Below, piece by piece: positions 1-10,195 of a DNA stretch of 64,000 nucleotides. This DNA comes from Coenobita brevimanus (lineage: Eukaryota; Arthropoda; Malacostraca; Decapoda; Coenobitidae). Under the pieces are notes generated by a model. That model saw only the letters and a list, made by a program, of their open reading frames with translations. It searched no databases and was not told where the DNA came from. Numbering within the stretch: the stretch's first letter is position 1; each line of letters starts with the position of its first letter. The translations under genes were made by a program, and so were the position numbers. Location of the stretch: contig CM064732.1 of NCBI GenBank assembly GCA_032717465.1, positions 19,276,139-19,340,138 on the forward strand, written 5' to 3'.

Positions 1-559
1 CTTGTCACGGGGAACAGGATGGAGGTTTGGTTCCTATATGGACGGCGCATTTTCGTCTCTCCACCCAGTTAACAGGTGCACCACATTAGGTTCCACTTCA
101 CCTGGTTATTTGGTTATACGGTTATCACCCAGCGATGTAAATGGTTTCCTGGATCACAGGAAACCATTCGGCATGTCACTCAGTTTAGAACTACTTGAAG
201 GGAAAGAAGGGGCAGGGTGGCTCAGTGGTAGAGCGCTCGACTAGAGACCATAGGGTCGAGAGTTCGCGCCCCGCTTAGGTAGCTTTCTCGCTGGGAGAGG
301 TAGCCCTCTCCCGTCACCTAGTAGGACTATATGGTCCATCAAGGTCTAGCGGCGGAATTTATTCCTTCCCGAAGGGAAAGAAGATTAATACAAAGTGACA
401 GAAAAGAAAAGGAGAAGTAAGAAGAAAGAAAGGTTGACAGAGATAGAATGAGAAAGGGGAAGAAGTAAGCATCACTACATGAAGTGAGTGGATGATGGTC
501 GCCATCACCTACCACCGTCGACGGTGATGTACCTGTAGATACAGTAACGGAAGTCATTT
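1..559 (+). repeat. Interspersed repeat family A, copy A1, split by a SINE
   Basis: This is one of at least six independent copies of a short dispersed repeat in the window. Shared landmarks are a GGTTAT.TGGTTA block, the words CACCCAGC, a hairpin (AATGGTTTCCTG, 5-nt loop, CAGGAAACCATT at 140-168), a GGAAAGAA-rich section, and an end reading CACTACAT.AAGTGAGTGGA..ATGGTCGCC..CACCTACCAC. A 161-bp SINE at 210-370 interrupts it. Its left part (about 20-110) matches copy A3 near 9,880-9,950 but not the others, so there are at least two kinds of 5' end. The element has no coding capacity and its class is unknown. Confidence 0.75.
210..370 (+). mobile_element. tRNA-derived SINE with 13-bp target-site duplication
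   Basis: A tRNA-like head carries an A box (TGGCTCAGTGG, 218-228) and a weaker B box (AGTTCGCGCCC, 261-271). The insert is flanked by perfect direct repeats GAAGGGAAAGAAG at 197-209 and 371-383. The insertion lies inside family A sequence, which resumes after the second repeat. There is no long A tail; the 3' end reads TTTATTCCTTCCC. It is too degenerate and has the wrong flanks for a functional tRNA gene. Confidence 0.75.
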
Positions 560-1396
560 TACTGCAGCAATCGCCAGGCAATTTTAGTCATATTAGGAGA
601 AAAGTTAATAACTGTTGGGATTAATGAAAGCCATATTAAATCTCCCTCGTTCCAAAAGTCTATCTCAAGATGAAAAAGAAACTCGTTCAGTATCAGCAAG
701 AATACAAAAGCACCCAAAGAACACAGACCTTCGTGTAGGCAGCACTATTCAACCTAATATAATTCATCTCTGATCTGTATCGCCAGCAGTGTAAACACTT
801 GCAGTTCTGATGGCTCATAACCATCATTGCAAACTGGTGTAGTTCCATCCAAGAGGTTTTCCCTAATATTGCTAACAGACAGGTAGACAGAAAAATAGAC
901 AAGCAAATCGAGTAAAAAAAACATGACCTCCTGCAGAGGTACAGTAAATTAGAAAATTCATCAGACGACAGGGTTAACATAGCCCTGAAGGCGAAGTACA
1001 GATGGTTAGATAACTATAACTAGCTGAGGATTAAGTATTATAATAATTAATTTGATATGTCTGGTAAAAATGACGCCGGAAGATACTTCTCACCGAAGTG
1101 AGTAATTAAATAAACATAATCTCAGGCGTGAAAGACTAGTAGTCAAATAATTCTCAACGGACTAAAGTAGATAATAGTTTCGAAGGAAAAGATGAAATAG
1201 GTGAATAAGATCAGCAAACCTGCATTAACCTAGTCCACACCAGGACATTCTATGAATCCAGCCGACATACAGCTAATGCAAGTAAGACCATAGGTAGTCT
1301 TGAAGCGATTTCCGCAATATCATAGGTAGCCTAAAGCGTTTCCTAAAACGTCCCCGAACGCTTCCAATTGCTAGGCAGAGTTTTCCATTATAATAT
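560..1396. other. AT-rich intergenic DNA, nothing recognised
   Basis: I see no coding signature, RNA gene or clear repeat here. The short open frames lack any recognisable motif. Confidence 0.5.
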
Positions 1397-1462
1397 CCTC
1401 TTCCTTCTCCTCCTCCTCCTCCTCCTCCTTCTCCTACTACTACTACTATTACTACTGCTACA
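1397..1462 (+). repeat. Compound (CTC/CTT)n (TAC)n trinucleotide tract
   Basis: CTC/CTT trinucleotides pass into CTA/TAC trinucleotides. The leucine-rich frame across it is an artefact of the repeat. Confidence 0.85.
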
Positions 1463-1722
1463 GCACCTCATCATCCTCACCAGTCTCCTGGAAAAAGATC
1501 GTGCCTTCTCGATTCCATGGAATGGGAAAATCTTAATACCTTCAGTACGATGACGTGTTTTGTATTGTTCTTGCAGCTGCTAGACGATGTTATTCATATC
1601 AGGAGAGCATTGAGATAGCAAAGGGACTGCTTGCGGGTATACCTAACTCCTTGAGGCAATACTTAACCCCTCCGGTTCTAATACTGTCCTGAAATGAGTA
1701 AAGATTTTCTGACGTTGGCAAG

Positions 1723-1785
1723 AACAAATAATAATAATAATAATATAATAATAATAATAACAATAATAATCTATCTATCTATCTA
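1723..1785 (+). repeat. (AAT)n followed by (ATCT)n microsatellite
   Basis: An interrupted AAT run followed by about five ATCT units. It directly precedes family A copy A2. Confidence 0.85.
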
Positions 1786-2139
1786 TGGCCAGACGCCATA
1801 ATCCCGTAAGGGGCGGCCATTTGACTGAGTTATTTGTTTTACGGGGAGGGGCGCTAACCCTTCAACAACCCACTTGCTGACACGTAGGTAGCACGTATGG
1901 TTTGGTTATATGGTTACCACCCAGCACTGTAAATGGTTTCTTGGCTTACAGGAAACCATTTGGCTTGTCACTCAATGTAAAGCCACCTGTAAAGGAAAGA
2001 AAAGCAATAAGTGACAGGAAAGATAGGAGAAATAGGAAGAGAGGAGGGCAGGCACAGAAAAAGAATGATAAAGGCTAAGGAAGAAGAAGGCAGCACTACA
2101 TCAAGTGAGTGGACGATGGTCGCCAACACCTACCACTAC
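1786..2139 (+). repeat. Interspersed repeat family A, copy A2
   Basis: It contains GGTTTGGTTATATGGTTACC, CACCCAGCACTG, the hairpin AAATGGTTTCTTG..CAGGAAACCATTT near 1,930-1,960, one GGAAAGAA unit, and the terminal GCACTACATCAAGTGAGTGG..ATGGTCGCC block. It is bounded by microsatellites on both sides, (AAT)n/(ATCT)n at the left and (AAT)n/(AAC)n at the right. The stretch about 1,800-1,890 is not shared with other copies. Confidence 0.75.
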
Positions 2140-2170
2140 AATAAAATAATAATAATAATAATAATGATAA

Positions 2171-2238
<68 letters not shown>
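2140..2238 (+). repeat. Compound (AAT)n(AAC)n(AAT)n microsatellite
   Basis: AAT units, then about ten AAC units, then AAT units, beginning immediately after the 3' end of family A copy A2. Confidence 0.9.
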
Positions 2239-2239
<1 letters not shown>

Positions 2240-3535
2240 GATAGTAATAGTAACTAATGATAACATCAATTTGAACGCCGTAAAATTGTCCAAGGACACA
2301 TTTCATAGAGAAAGATTTCCCACAGTCATTTCCTACTAGAGGCTGAGCCATAAAAGGACCTTAAAGTCAAGGTCACTGATCTTGTACCTGTCACCTTAGG
2401 TCATTAGTAAGTCACCAAGTTTGGTGGCACTAGCTTTATTCTTACAGGTAAAATCAGGTGACTTTTGTCATCCGGAGTATTCCAAAATTTTGAACCATTC
2501 GCGATCTCAGAGAATAATGATCCGGTCTGGTCTGTATTAAGCATTGCACTCTGGCCATGTCCCAGGTATAAGCTATAAAAATTTCAGGCCTCTGTCTTAA
2601 GTGGTTCTTGAGCTTCAGAGTCTTATTATTTAATTAATTATTATTATTATTTTTTTGGGGGGTCATATCCGGGTTTCGGTAGTCGGATTAGTAGGATATT
2701 TGGTAAGATGAAGTGGCCAACCAGTATTAGAATATGGCTAAGAATGAAGGCTGTAGCTCAAACGGTATGCAGATGGCAAAGATTTAGATCTTTCCTACAA
2801 TAATATTAATAATAACTTAAAAAAAAAGAAAACTTCCCACAGGAATGTCGAAAGTTTTAATAATAATAAACATTTTCTGGCTGAAAGGTTTATATGTTAC
2901 TAGCAGGGGTACGGGCGTTGCCCAGAAAAAACTCTATGATCGTACATACCGGCATTCCTTAGAATCCTGGACAGCCACAACCCGTACATGAGAAAACCAC
3001 CGGGGTTCCATTATACTCACTGATGCTACGTTCCTCCTTGGGTCCGTTTCCCAATGGGTATATTTCCTATGGACCTATTCCTACCATGGGCCTATTTTCC
3101 CACTACTCATCCAACAACCAACCCTTCCACCCTGCTCATCAACTTACCCATTCTGCCCACCCACTCAGCAACCCGTGCTGCCCCACCACACTCACCCAAC
3201 TCTTCCCAGCCCCCTCCCCCCGAACCTTGCCCACCCACCCTACCCGCCCTGCCCACTCGACTAATCCACCCATGCATCAGACGTCTTTTTGCCAGTAATT
3301 CATTATACTGATATAGATGTAAACAACTCAAGGTAAATTTGCGACCATGTTTCTGCGATGCTGACTCTACTATTTTCTAATTATTTCTAATTTTGGTCGT
3401 CATAGCGACAAGTTAGCAATTGTAGACACCTAAATTCGCCGATAAATGTTAACCCTGTTCAAGCTGTTTAGTGAGTTGTAAAGGCATCCCCCAAAATTTC
3501 CATAGTGGACAGAGGGACAGACTGACAAACATTGT

Positions 3536-3538
<3 letters not shown>
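2239..3538. other. Non-coding DNA with a C-rich stretch
   Basis: No gene is recognised. At 2,899-2,926 there is an ACTAGCAGGGGTACGGGCGT-type string followed by TGCCCAG, resembling a word seen in dispersed invertebrate repeats; I cannot assign it. 3,110-3,280 is C-rich on the + strand. A (TTA)n tract lies at about 2,626-2,655. Confidence 0.5.

Positions 3539-3609
<71 letters not shown>
3539..3609. repeat. (TA)n microsatellite
   Basis: About 35 uninterrupted TA units. Confidence 0.95.
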
Positions 3610-3611
<2 letters not shown>

Positions 3612-3619
3612 CATTACCA

Positions 3620-4050
3620 ACAATAGGTAGCATTAGGGTGAGGGTCTGTGGGTGATGTGAGCGTGAGGGTGAGTGGGTGATGTGAGGGTAGGGATGTGTG
3701 GGAATGAGTGTGTGTAGGTAGTGTACGGGGTGAAGGTGTGTGGGTGGTGTGGGAGGAGGTAGTATGGGTGGAGAGTATGTAGGGAAGGTGTGGGGATGAG
3801 TGTGTTTGGATGGTGTGGGGGTGAATGTGTGTGGGTGATTTGGAGATGAGGGTGTTTGGATGGTGTGGGGGTGAATGTGTGTGGGTGATTTGGAGATGAG
3901 GGTGTTTCGGTGGTGTGGGGGTGATGGTGTTTGGGTGGTGTGGGGATGAGGATGTAAAAACGATATATGGGAGGTGAAGGTGTGAGAGTGTGTGGACGTG
4001 GATGTAAAGGTGTGGGGGTGGTGGGTGAAAGTGTGTGGATGGTGTGGGCT
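3620..4050 (+). repeat. GT-rich degenerate minisatellite with a 50-bp core
   Basis: The + strand is almost free of C and built of GGTG/GGGTGA words. The section 3,801-3,950 repeats with a 50-bp period (GTGTTTGGATGGTGTGGGG recurs at about 3,802 and 3,852; a variant at 3,902). The histidine/threonine/proline-rich minus-strand frame across it is a by-product of the repeat. Confidence 0.8.
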
Positions 4051-4248
4051 TAGGTGGTGAGGTCTGTGTGGGAGGTGTTGTGTTGCCTTATTCATGCCGT
4101 GTGTTGCGAGCGGCCGCCCGGTGCAGTGAGGGTGCAACCAAGGTCAATGTTGCGCCACTCTAATCTTATTGCTCGAATTTCACACACCTGCACCCACATA
4201 TTGATGGAAGCTATTTCTGAATGTTACCGTTCTCTTTCTCCTTCCCTG

Positions 4249-4253
<5 letters not shown>

Positions 4254-4315
<62 letters not shown>
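4254..4315. repeat. (TA)n microsatellite
   Basis: About 30 TA units followed by a 12-base T run. Confidence 0.95.
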
Positions 4316-4320
<5 letters not shown>

Positions 4321-4738
4321 TTTTTTTTTTTTCCTATGCGAGGAGTGGCTGAAGTTACTGTGAAGAGGATAATTACAATCAAAATATGAACAACGCCCTT
4401 TGCTTAGTTATCGGACTCCTTGGTAAAAAATTAACCCTAATTTTTAGTTTAAATAGGCGAAAATTTGTATGGCCACTGAGAATGGCACGTGTAATGAACC
4501 AGTGCCAGAGAAACTGCACTTGAGCTGTTCCAACGTGACAAGAAAATATCCACAGTTTTCTGCACAAAACAATAATTTCTTATTGTGTACACATAAAGGT
4601 TCAGTTAGGTTTAGGCATCATTAAAACTGGAAATATTTGTCCCTGAAGGAGGCGCTCCCCCCCCCCCTCCTTTTTTTTTTTTATAACAGAACAGAGGAAG
4701 GAAAAACAAATGATTAAAAAAATAATCCATACACCAGA
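4316..4738. other. Non-coding DNA with C and T homopolymers
   Basis: Nothing is recognised. Adjacent C10-11 and T12 runs occur near 4,650-4,682, a likely site of length error. Confidence 0.5.
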
Positions 4739-5640
4739 TTACTGGCGTCCTCCATTCATAAAATATCTGTAACAGTTGGACTTAAACAGCTGTAGGTTGA
4801 AGTCTGAGGGGAAACCACTCTTGGGAAGCGAGTTCCAGAGAGATGCAGTTCGGGGAATAGGAGGAATTCTGGTAGGAAGAAGTTTTGCAATATGGCTTAG
4901 TGACATTTCAGTCATTAGCGCTACCAGATGCCAGTGTAGCACGAAGGAAGGCATGGAGATGTGGCACAATGGATGCAACTTCGTCTGAGCATTTGCCATA
5001 AAATTATCTGTAAAAAATGCAAGGGAGGCAACATTCCTTTTTACTTGTAGGGGAGGTAGTTTATTTATAATAGGAGGGTTATTAATAATTCCAACAGCTT
5101 TGTTCTGAATTTTGTCTAGTTGTTTTAATGCAACCTCACCACAGGGGTAGGCGATGGCTCAATCGGTAGAGAGGTGGCCTGCAGTCCTACTGGACCCAGG
5201 TTCAAATCCGCGCTGGGGCAGGGAACAGTTCAAAGATTTGAATTTCATGAAATCAGTCTTTACTGATCTTCCAAAAGACCAGCCGACATGTAAAAATACC
5301 CCCGCTAATACCAGACACACCAGTCCTGTATGAGACAGCCCTAGCATGTATTCAATATGGACGGTGGGTGTTAGCACCGAAGGGTGACATGTAGAGGTGT
5401 ATGGTATGTAGGAGGACTATTGGGCCTTGAGAGCAGGCTGTGAAGCCTATGCCCAAAGTCGGACACAAAAAAAAAAGAAAAAAATCCTTTCCACAAGGGT
5501 AGAATATTCATGCTGAGAGCGCACATGACTCTTATAAATTTTAGCTAACTGCTGAAACACGTATGATAATTCCAGAGGTTTCATAATACAGGAATGAAAT
5601 TTCCACATGTGCATGGGTACACATCTAAGTAGGTCGTGGA
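4739..5640 (-). mobile_element. LINE reverse transcriptase, C-terminal fragment, split by a SINE
   Basis: On the minus strand the 3' part reads LDKIQNKAVGIINNP, then RTASLWNSLPKSGFPSDF and LQLFKSNCYRYF. These are the typical end of a LINE open reading frame after the reverse transcriptase palm: the (L)D.IQ.KA motif and the R...LWN.LP ending. The reading frame resumes beyond the SINE at 5,151-5,490, where 5,503-5,575 reads LAKIYKSHVRSQHEYST, the segment that normally precedes LD.IQ. Only about the last 170 residues survive. The catalytic core and endonuclease are absent, so the copy is 5'-truncated and dead. CR1/jockey-like is my best guess for the clade. Confidence 0.75.
5151..5490 (+). mobile_element. 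tRNA-derived SINE, about 340 bp with A-rich tail
   Basis: The head has a strong A box (TGGCTCAATCGG, 5,155-5,166) and B box (GGTTCAAATCC, 5,199-5,209, ten of eleven consensus bases). A body of about 250 bp follows, ending in an A-rich tail at about 5,466-5,485. Imperfect direct repeats CCACAGGGGTAG (5,139-5,150) and CCACAAGGGTAG (5,491-5,502) flank it. With neighbouring bases they match at 14 of 17 positions, which fits an aged target-site duplication. It is inserted in the minus-strand LINE. Confidence 0.8.
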
Positions 5641-5651
5641 CCTACTTAGAT
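5623..5651. repeat. Perfect hairpin, 13-bp arms, 3-nt loop
   Basis: ATCTAAGTAGGTC, loop GTG, then GACCTACTTAGAT. It lies at the edge of a (TG)n/(CA)n tract. Confidence 0.9.
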
Positions 5652-5673
5652 CTGTGTGTGTGTGGGCGCGCGG

Positions 5674-5731
<58 letters not shown>
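5652..5731. repeat. (TG)n - GC core - (CA)n alternating tract
   Basis: A short TG run, a GGGCGCGCGGGCGCA core, and a long CA run. It is alternating purine-pyrimidine almost throughout, the composition that favours Z-DNA. Confidence 0.9.
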
Positions 5732-5732
<1 letters not shown>

Positions 5733-5885
5733 ATACGGTAGCTGGGAGAGTGAAGTTGGAGAAGTAAATAAAATCACAAACATAAATATATAAATAGATA
5801 TATAGCCAGATAGACGAATAGACAGACTGATTGAAATAGGTCGACAAAGCAGAAAGATTAATATATCAGTAGGTAGGAACTGTCA

Positions 5886-5909
5886 GATAACATATAAATA
5901 AATAAATAA

Positions 5910-5944
<35 letters not shown>

Positions 5945-6022
5945 TAGATAGATAGATAGATAGATGTATGTCTATCTTTATATGTACATATAAAGAGGCA
6001 GACAGACAGACAGACAGACAGG
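5886..6022 (+). repeat. (AAAT)n(AT)n(GATA)n and (CAGA)n microsatellites
   Basis: AAAT, AT and GATA runs to about 5,966, then CAGA units at about 5,997-6,022. Confidence 0.9.
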
Positions 6023-6797
6023 AAGCGCAGGGAAGAAGGGAAAGGGTAGGGAAGGGAAGGGAAGGGTAGGGATTATAAAGAGGGAAGGATTTAAGAAGCT
6101 AAGTAGGAGATGCGAGAGGAAACGAGAAGAGAAGACGAGAGAGAAAGGAAGATGAAAGTGCAGATGACACGAGAAAGAAATAGACGGAAGAGGGTGGAAG
6201 TGGCAAGTACAGATGACCCAAAAAAGGAATCGACTGGACATGCAAAACGAATAGAGTTTGTTTGGAATATAAAACTTAACCGAAGAATTGATGTCCATAC
6301 CCCGTTCTAATAGAGTTTCAAGCAAAAGAAAACAAGTGAAGAGACGAAAAGAAAAAAAAATGAAGACAGGAGTCGGGGGGACTGAGCTACAAGGCGACAG
6401 GGGAAGAGAGGCAGGGCAAGACAGTACCAGACGAGACGAGACGAAAGGAAGAAAACAAGAGAAGAGATGGCGTGAGCATGAAACTACCCGGAAAAATCCG
6501 TCATTACCCTGCCTCCTCTCAGAGCGTCAGATAAGAGAGATGAGGAAAGGAAAAGAGAAAAGGGAACAAGAGAAGAGTACAACGCAGAAAAGACGGAAAG
6601 GGAAGAGAGGAAAAGGGAACAATGTATACAAGAAGGAGAGGGCGGGGAAGAGATACGAGAGGAAAAGTGAGAAAATGAGGAAAAGCGACAAAGAAAAACA
6701 AAAACAGATAAGAGACAAAAGGCGGCGAGACGAGATGAGTATATGAGGAGAAAAGAATGGAGGATTTGAGACACGAGCAGTGAACAGAAATCATGAA

Positions 6798-6876
<79 letters not shown>

Positions 6877-8975
6877 ATGATACAATAAACGAGCCCTTAA
6901 AAATCAGTCACTGCCTTCCTTCTAAAAATTTTGAAACAAGAGAAAAGTAAGAAGAGATGAGAAGAGAAATGAAGAGGACAAACAAAAGAGGATGGAAATG
7001 AAGAGGAGACAGGAAAAGGAAAGAAGAGAAAGAAGAGAGGAGGAGAATAAGAAAAGAAATATTACGATACGACACGAGAAGAGAAGCGAAGAAGAGATTG
7101 AGAAGGATAAATCAAATGATCGAAGACGAGCTAAGACAATTCAACCTGACTAGAATGGGAGAAAACACGAAACAGACAGTGAGTTGCAAGGAACTACAGT
7201 AGCTCGAAAAGTTGAGTTTTTATCTTCCTTATCATTACAAGTTTCAGACAGGAGTAAATAGAACACAAAAGGAGAACGGAAAAAAGAAGAGAACAGAACA
7301 GCATAAACGAAACAAGTTAAAACGAGACGAAACAAAAACAGAGGACGGGTTGAAAAAGGTAGGGAACGACATGACAGATGATAAGGAAGAAGAAGAAATG
7401 CAAGACGAAAAACGATCAGACAGAGAAAAAAAGGCAAGCCATGAAGGGACAGAAAACGAGAAAACAGAATGCGAAATACATGGAACTAGTTCAAACAAGT
7501 CGATTCACTCCCTCCCTTTAAAGTTTCAAACCGTAAGCTAAAACTTTCTCCCTCTCGTCTGTCCAGTGGCAAAACAGCTCGATAGCACGTCAGAGAGGAG
7601 TAGACGGGGATGGAGGAGGGGATGGGATGGGAAAATGGTAGAAGGAAAAAGGAATGGTGGAGAATGGATTTTGATGATGAGGTAATGGGATGGAGTCTGA
7701 GGGGAGAGTTCAGTGATGGAGAATGGAATGTTGGAGGAAGGAAAAGCACAGAAATTAATGGTGGAGAATGGAACGTTGGAAGTTGGTATGGTGGAGATTA
7801 TGCAGGAGGAAGAAATGGTGGAGGAAGAAATGACGGAGAGAAGAATGACGAAGCAAGGAATAGCTGAGAAGAGATTGGCAAAGAAATGATGGAGTATATA
7901 TGGAATGGTAAAGGATGGAATGATGGAGGATGGCATGGAGGAGGATGGAGTAGCGGAGGAGACAATTTTCTGGAAAACAATAGTGGAGGATGGCATAAGA
8001 AGAGAAGGGAATTATGTAGGAAGAAATGGTGGAGGAAGAAATAGTGGGAGACGGTAGAAGATAGAATAGAATGAAATGATGAGAAAAGGAATGGGTGAAC
8101 TGGTGGTGGTAGGGATGGTGAAGCGAGAAATGGCGAAGAAAGGAATAATGGAGAAGGAAACAGCGGAGAAGCGAATGGCAAGTGACGGGATGGTGGAGGA
8201 AGATATGGTGAGAAGGGAATGGTGGAGGAAAATATGGGGAAAAGGGAATGGTGGAGGAAGATCTAGGATGGGAATGGTAGAGGAAGGAGTGCCTAAGCAA
8301 TGGGTCGTGGAAGAAAGGTTAAGTGAAGAAAGGACTAGTGAAAGAAGAAATGAGAAGAATTCTGGAAGAGGGAGTGGTGGAGAATGGAAAAGAGAGGAAA
8401 GCAATTATAGAGAAAGAAATGGTGGAGGATGGAGTGGGAGGAAAAGGAATGAAGGAAGGATGGTAGAGGTGGGTGAGTGGATAAAAGGGTGAATGAGTAG
8501 GTCAGTGAATGATTAAGTGGGTGGTTAGGTAGGGGTGATTGGGTTGGTGGTAGAATGGTATTAGGTGAATGAATAAGTAGGTGGTTGGGTAGGGAGGGGT
8601 AATAAGCAGGTGTGTGAAAAAGTAGTTGAATGATTGGAGAAGGGGACTGAAAGAGCAGCTGGGTGAATGGGAAGGTGAGTGTACGAGTAGATTGGTGAAT
8701 GAAGTGGAGAGGGTATGAGTAGGTAGAAGAATGAGTAAATGGGTGAATAGGTGGATTAGAGAATAAGTAGGTAGGGAAACGGATAGGCGACGGAATGGGT
8801 ATGCCAGTGAATATGTAGATAAGTGAACAAGTAGGTGGGAAATTGGGTAGATGGAGAATGGGAAGATAGGGGAATGGATAGGCGGGGCGTGGAGAATGAG
8901 TGAATGGTAAGGTGAGTGAGAGGGTAGTTGAGTGAAAAATACATGGGCAAATGGGAAGGTGAGAGAATAAATAAG
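5990..8975 (+). repeat. About 3 kb purine-biased degenerate repeat
   Basis: The + strand is overwhelmingly A and G. Sub-zones are GGGAAGG/GAAGAG words (about 6,030-7,480), GGAATGGTGGAGGAAGA-type units (about 7,600-8,460), and GGGTGAATGAGTAGGTGG-type units (about 8,460-8,970). Short pyrimidine-bearing breaks occur near 6,300, 6,500, 6,905, 7,220 and 7,505. The Ser/Leu/Phe-rich minus frames and Lys/Arg/Glu-rich plus frames here are products of base composition. Confidence 0.85.
6801..6872 (+). repeat. (GA)n microsatellite
   Basis: About 36 GA units inside the purine-biased block. Confidence 0.95.
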
Positions 8976-9002
8976 TATAAAGTATGGAAAAACGTAAAAA
9001 TG

Positions 9003-9500
9003 GAAGCTTTAGCAGCACGTGCTGCCAGCAGGTCACTCTGCATACCTTTCCATTCTGTCTCGGTGTCTGACCTCTTTCCTGCCTTCTCAGCGCTTCTTGC
9101 TCAGCCCTGCCACACCTGCTGGTCCTCAGCTACCAGTGATAAATTTCATGCCGTTAAACCCCTTTGTGATACCTTAGTCTGCCTCTTGTCATCGTATTGG
9201 CCGTTGGGAAACGGCGTGGCAAGCCTCAGTATTGGACATCCCCGTCTGACCCATGGTCATTTGATATCTGAAGATTCTCCTTCACTTTATTTTCTAATTG
9301 CGACTCAACCTTGTCAGGTTGTTATGGTGTTCTAGACTGCTCACTTTACAGTGCTGTTCATCGCCAGTTTTTTCCTTCTCTATTTTGTCTTGGCCGTCGC
9401 CCTGTTCTACCTGAGATTTTAAGGGGATCCCAAACCATTTCCGTGGACTGTTTAATATTACTTTTTTTTACCCGTACTGGTCTTTTGCGTAACATTTGAT
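9003..9500 (+). mobile_element. LINE 3' end (region after RNase H), frameshifted
   Basis: The + strand encodes TSDKFHAVKPL, then SLSIGHPRLTHGHLISEDSP (from about 9,225). This is the conserved IGH.RLTHG.L block at the C-terminus of jockey/I-like LINE polyproteins that carry RNase H. After a frameshift near 9,305 the sequence continues as LDCSLYSAVHRQFFP and SVDCLILLFFTRTGLLRNI, the family's usual last residues. The upstream reverse transcriptase is missing, replaced by the purine repeat that ends at 8,975. The zinc-type CD.C pair expected after LTHGHL is degraded. It is a non-functional 5'-truncated copy. Confidence 0.7.
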
Positions 9501-9849
9501 TTAATACTTTCTCTCCTAGGCCCTATTTTTCTAAACTATATCTTATCTGCAGAGTGTCTTGTTCTTCTTTTATTGTGTTTTAACATTTCTTGGCTTTCTC
9601 TTTTTCTATTTTCCCGTTTCTGTTCCACTGATAGTCATATATATGTGTTGAATTTGCACCATATGGTGTTTTAAGATTGGCACTAGGAATCCGTTATTCA
9701 GTTCAGTATAAGTGTAAAAATACGTAGTGCGCATGGCTGTTGTTGAATAACCCAGGTCTGTCTGGCCGAGCAGACCCATCAACCGCACGTATGCGGTTGC
9801 CCCCGCAGGATCATCCCATGCAGTAAACCAATGTTCCCATGCAGCAGAC
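9501..9849. other. T-rich flank of the LINE, nothing coding
   Basis: Probably LINE 3' flank. A small perfect hairpin AACCGCA-CGTA-TGCGGTT lies at about 9,781-9,798. Confidence 0.45.
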
Positions 9850-10195
9850 AGTGTCTCACCACAACAAGGCGCGGGGAAGAGTGTGGAAGTTTGGTTCCAG
9901 GATGGATGCCTCATTTACGTGTCTCCACCCAATTAAAAGGAGCATCATAGCAGATTCCTTGTCACCCCAGTATCTGGTTATATGGTTTCCATCCAGCACT
10001 GCAACTGGTTTTCTAAGTCAGAGGAAACCATTAGGCTTCTCACTCAGTGTAGAGCCTGAAGTGGAATGAAGGGTAATAAATGTAACAGGATGGATGACTA
10101 GAGAGGATGGCAAACGCAGGAAAACAAATGATAAATGTTAAGGAAGGTACCGGTAGGTGGCACTACATCAAGTGACTGGATTATTTCCGTGCATG
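9850..10195 (+). repeat. Interspersed repeat family A, copy A3
   Basis: It begins GGAAGTTTGGTTCCAGGATG, like copy A1, and carries CTGGTTATATGGTTTCCATC, a variant of the hairpin (CTGGTTTTCTAAG..AGAGGAAACCAT) and the terminal CACTACATCAAGTGACTGGA. It lacks the following microsatellite. Confidence 0.7.

Noticed and set aside
3430..4137. 235-residue minus-strand frame rich in His, Pro and Thr
   Set aside because: It is the translation of the GT-rich minisatellite and a (TA)n tract; no domain and no splice context.
5151..5216. Functional tRNA gene
   Set aside because: A and B boxes are good but the stems do not close, and an A-tailed body plus target duplication show a SINE. The same applies to 210-280, 33,990-34,060 and 63,100-63,160.
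6288..8404. Several frames of 100-180 residues rich in Lys/Arg/Glu or Ser/Leu/Phe
   Set aside because: They follow the purine bias of the region and exist in several overlapping frames at once.
9012..9025. 14-bp palindrome GCAGCACGTGCTGC with an E-box core
   Set aside because: A single short palindrome within LINE coding sequence; no promoter context to support regulation.
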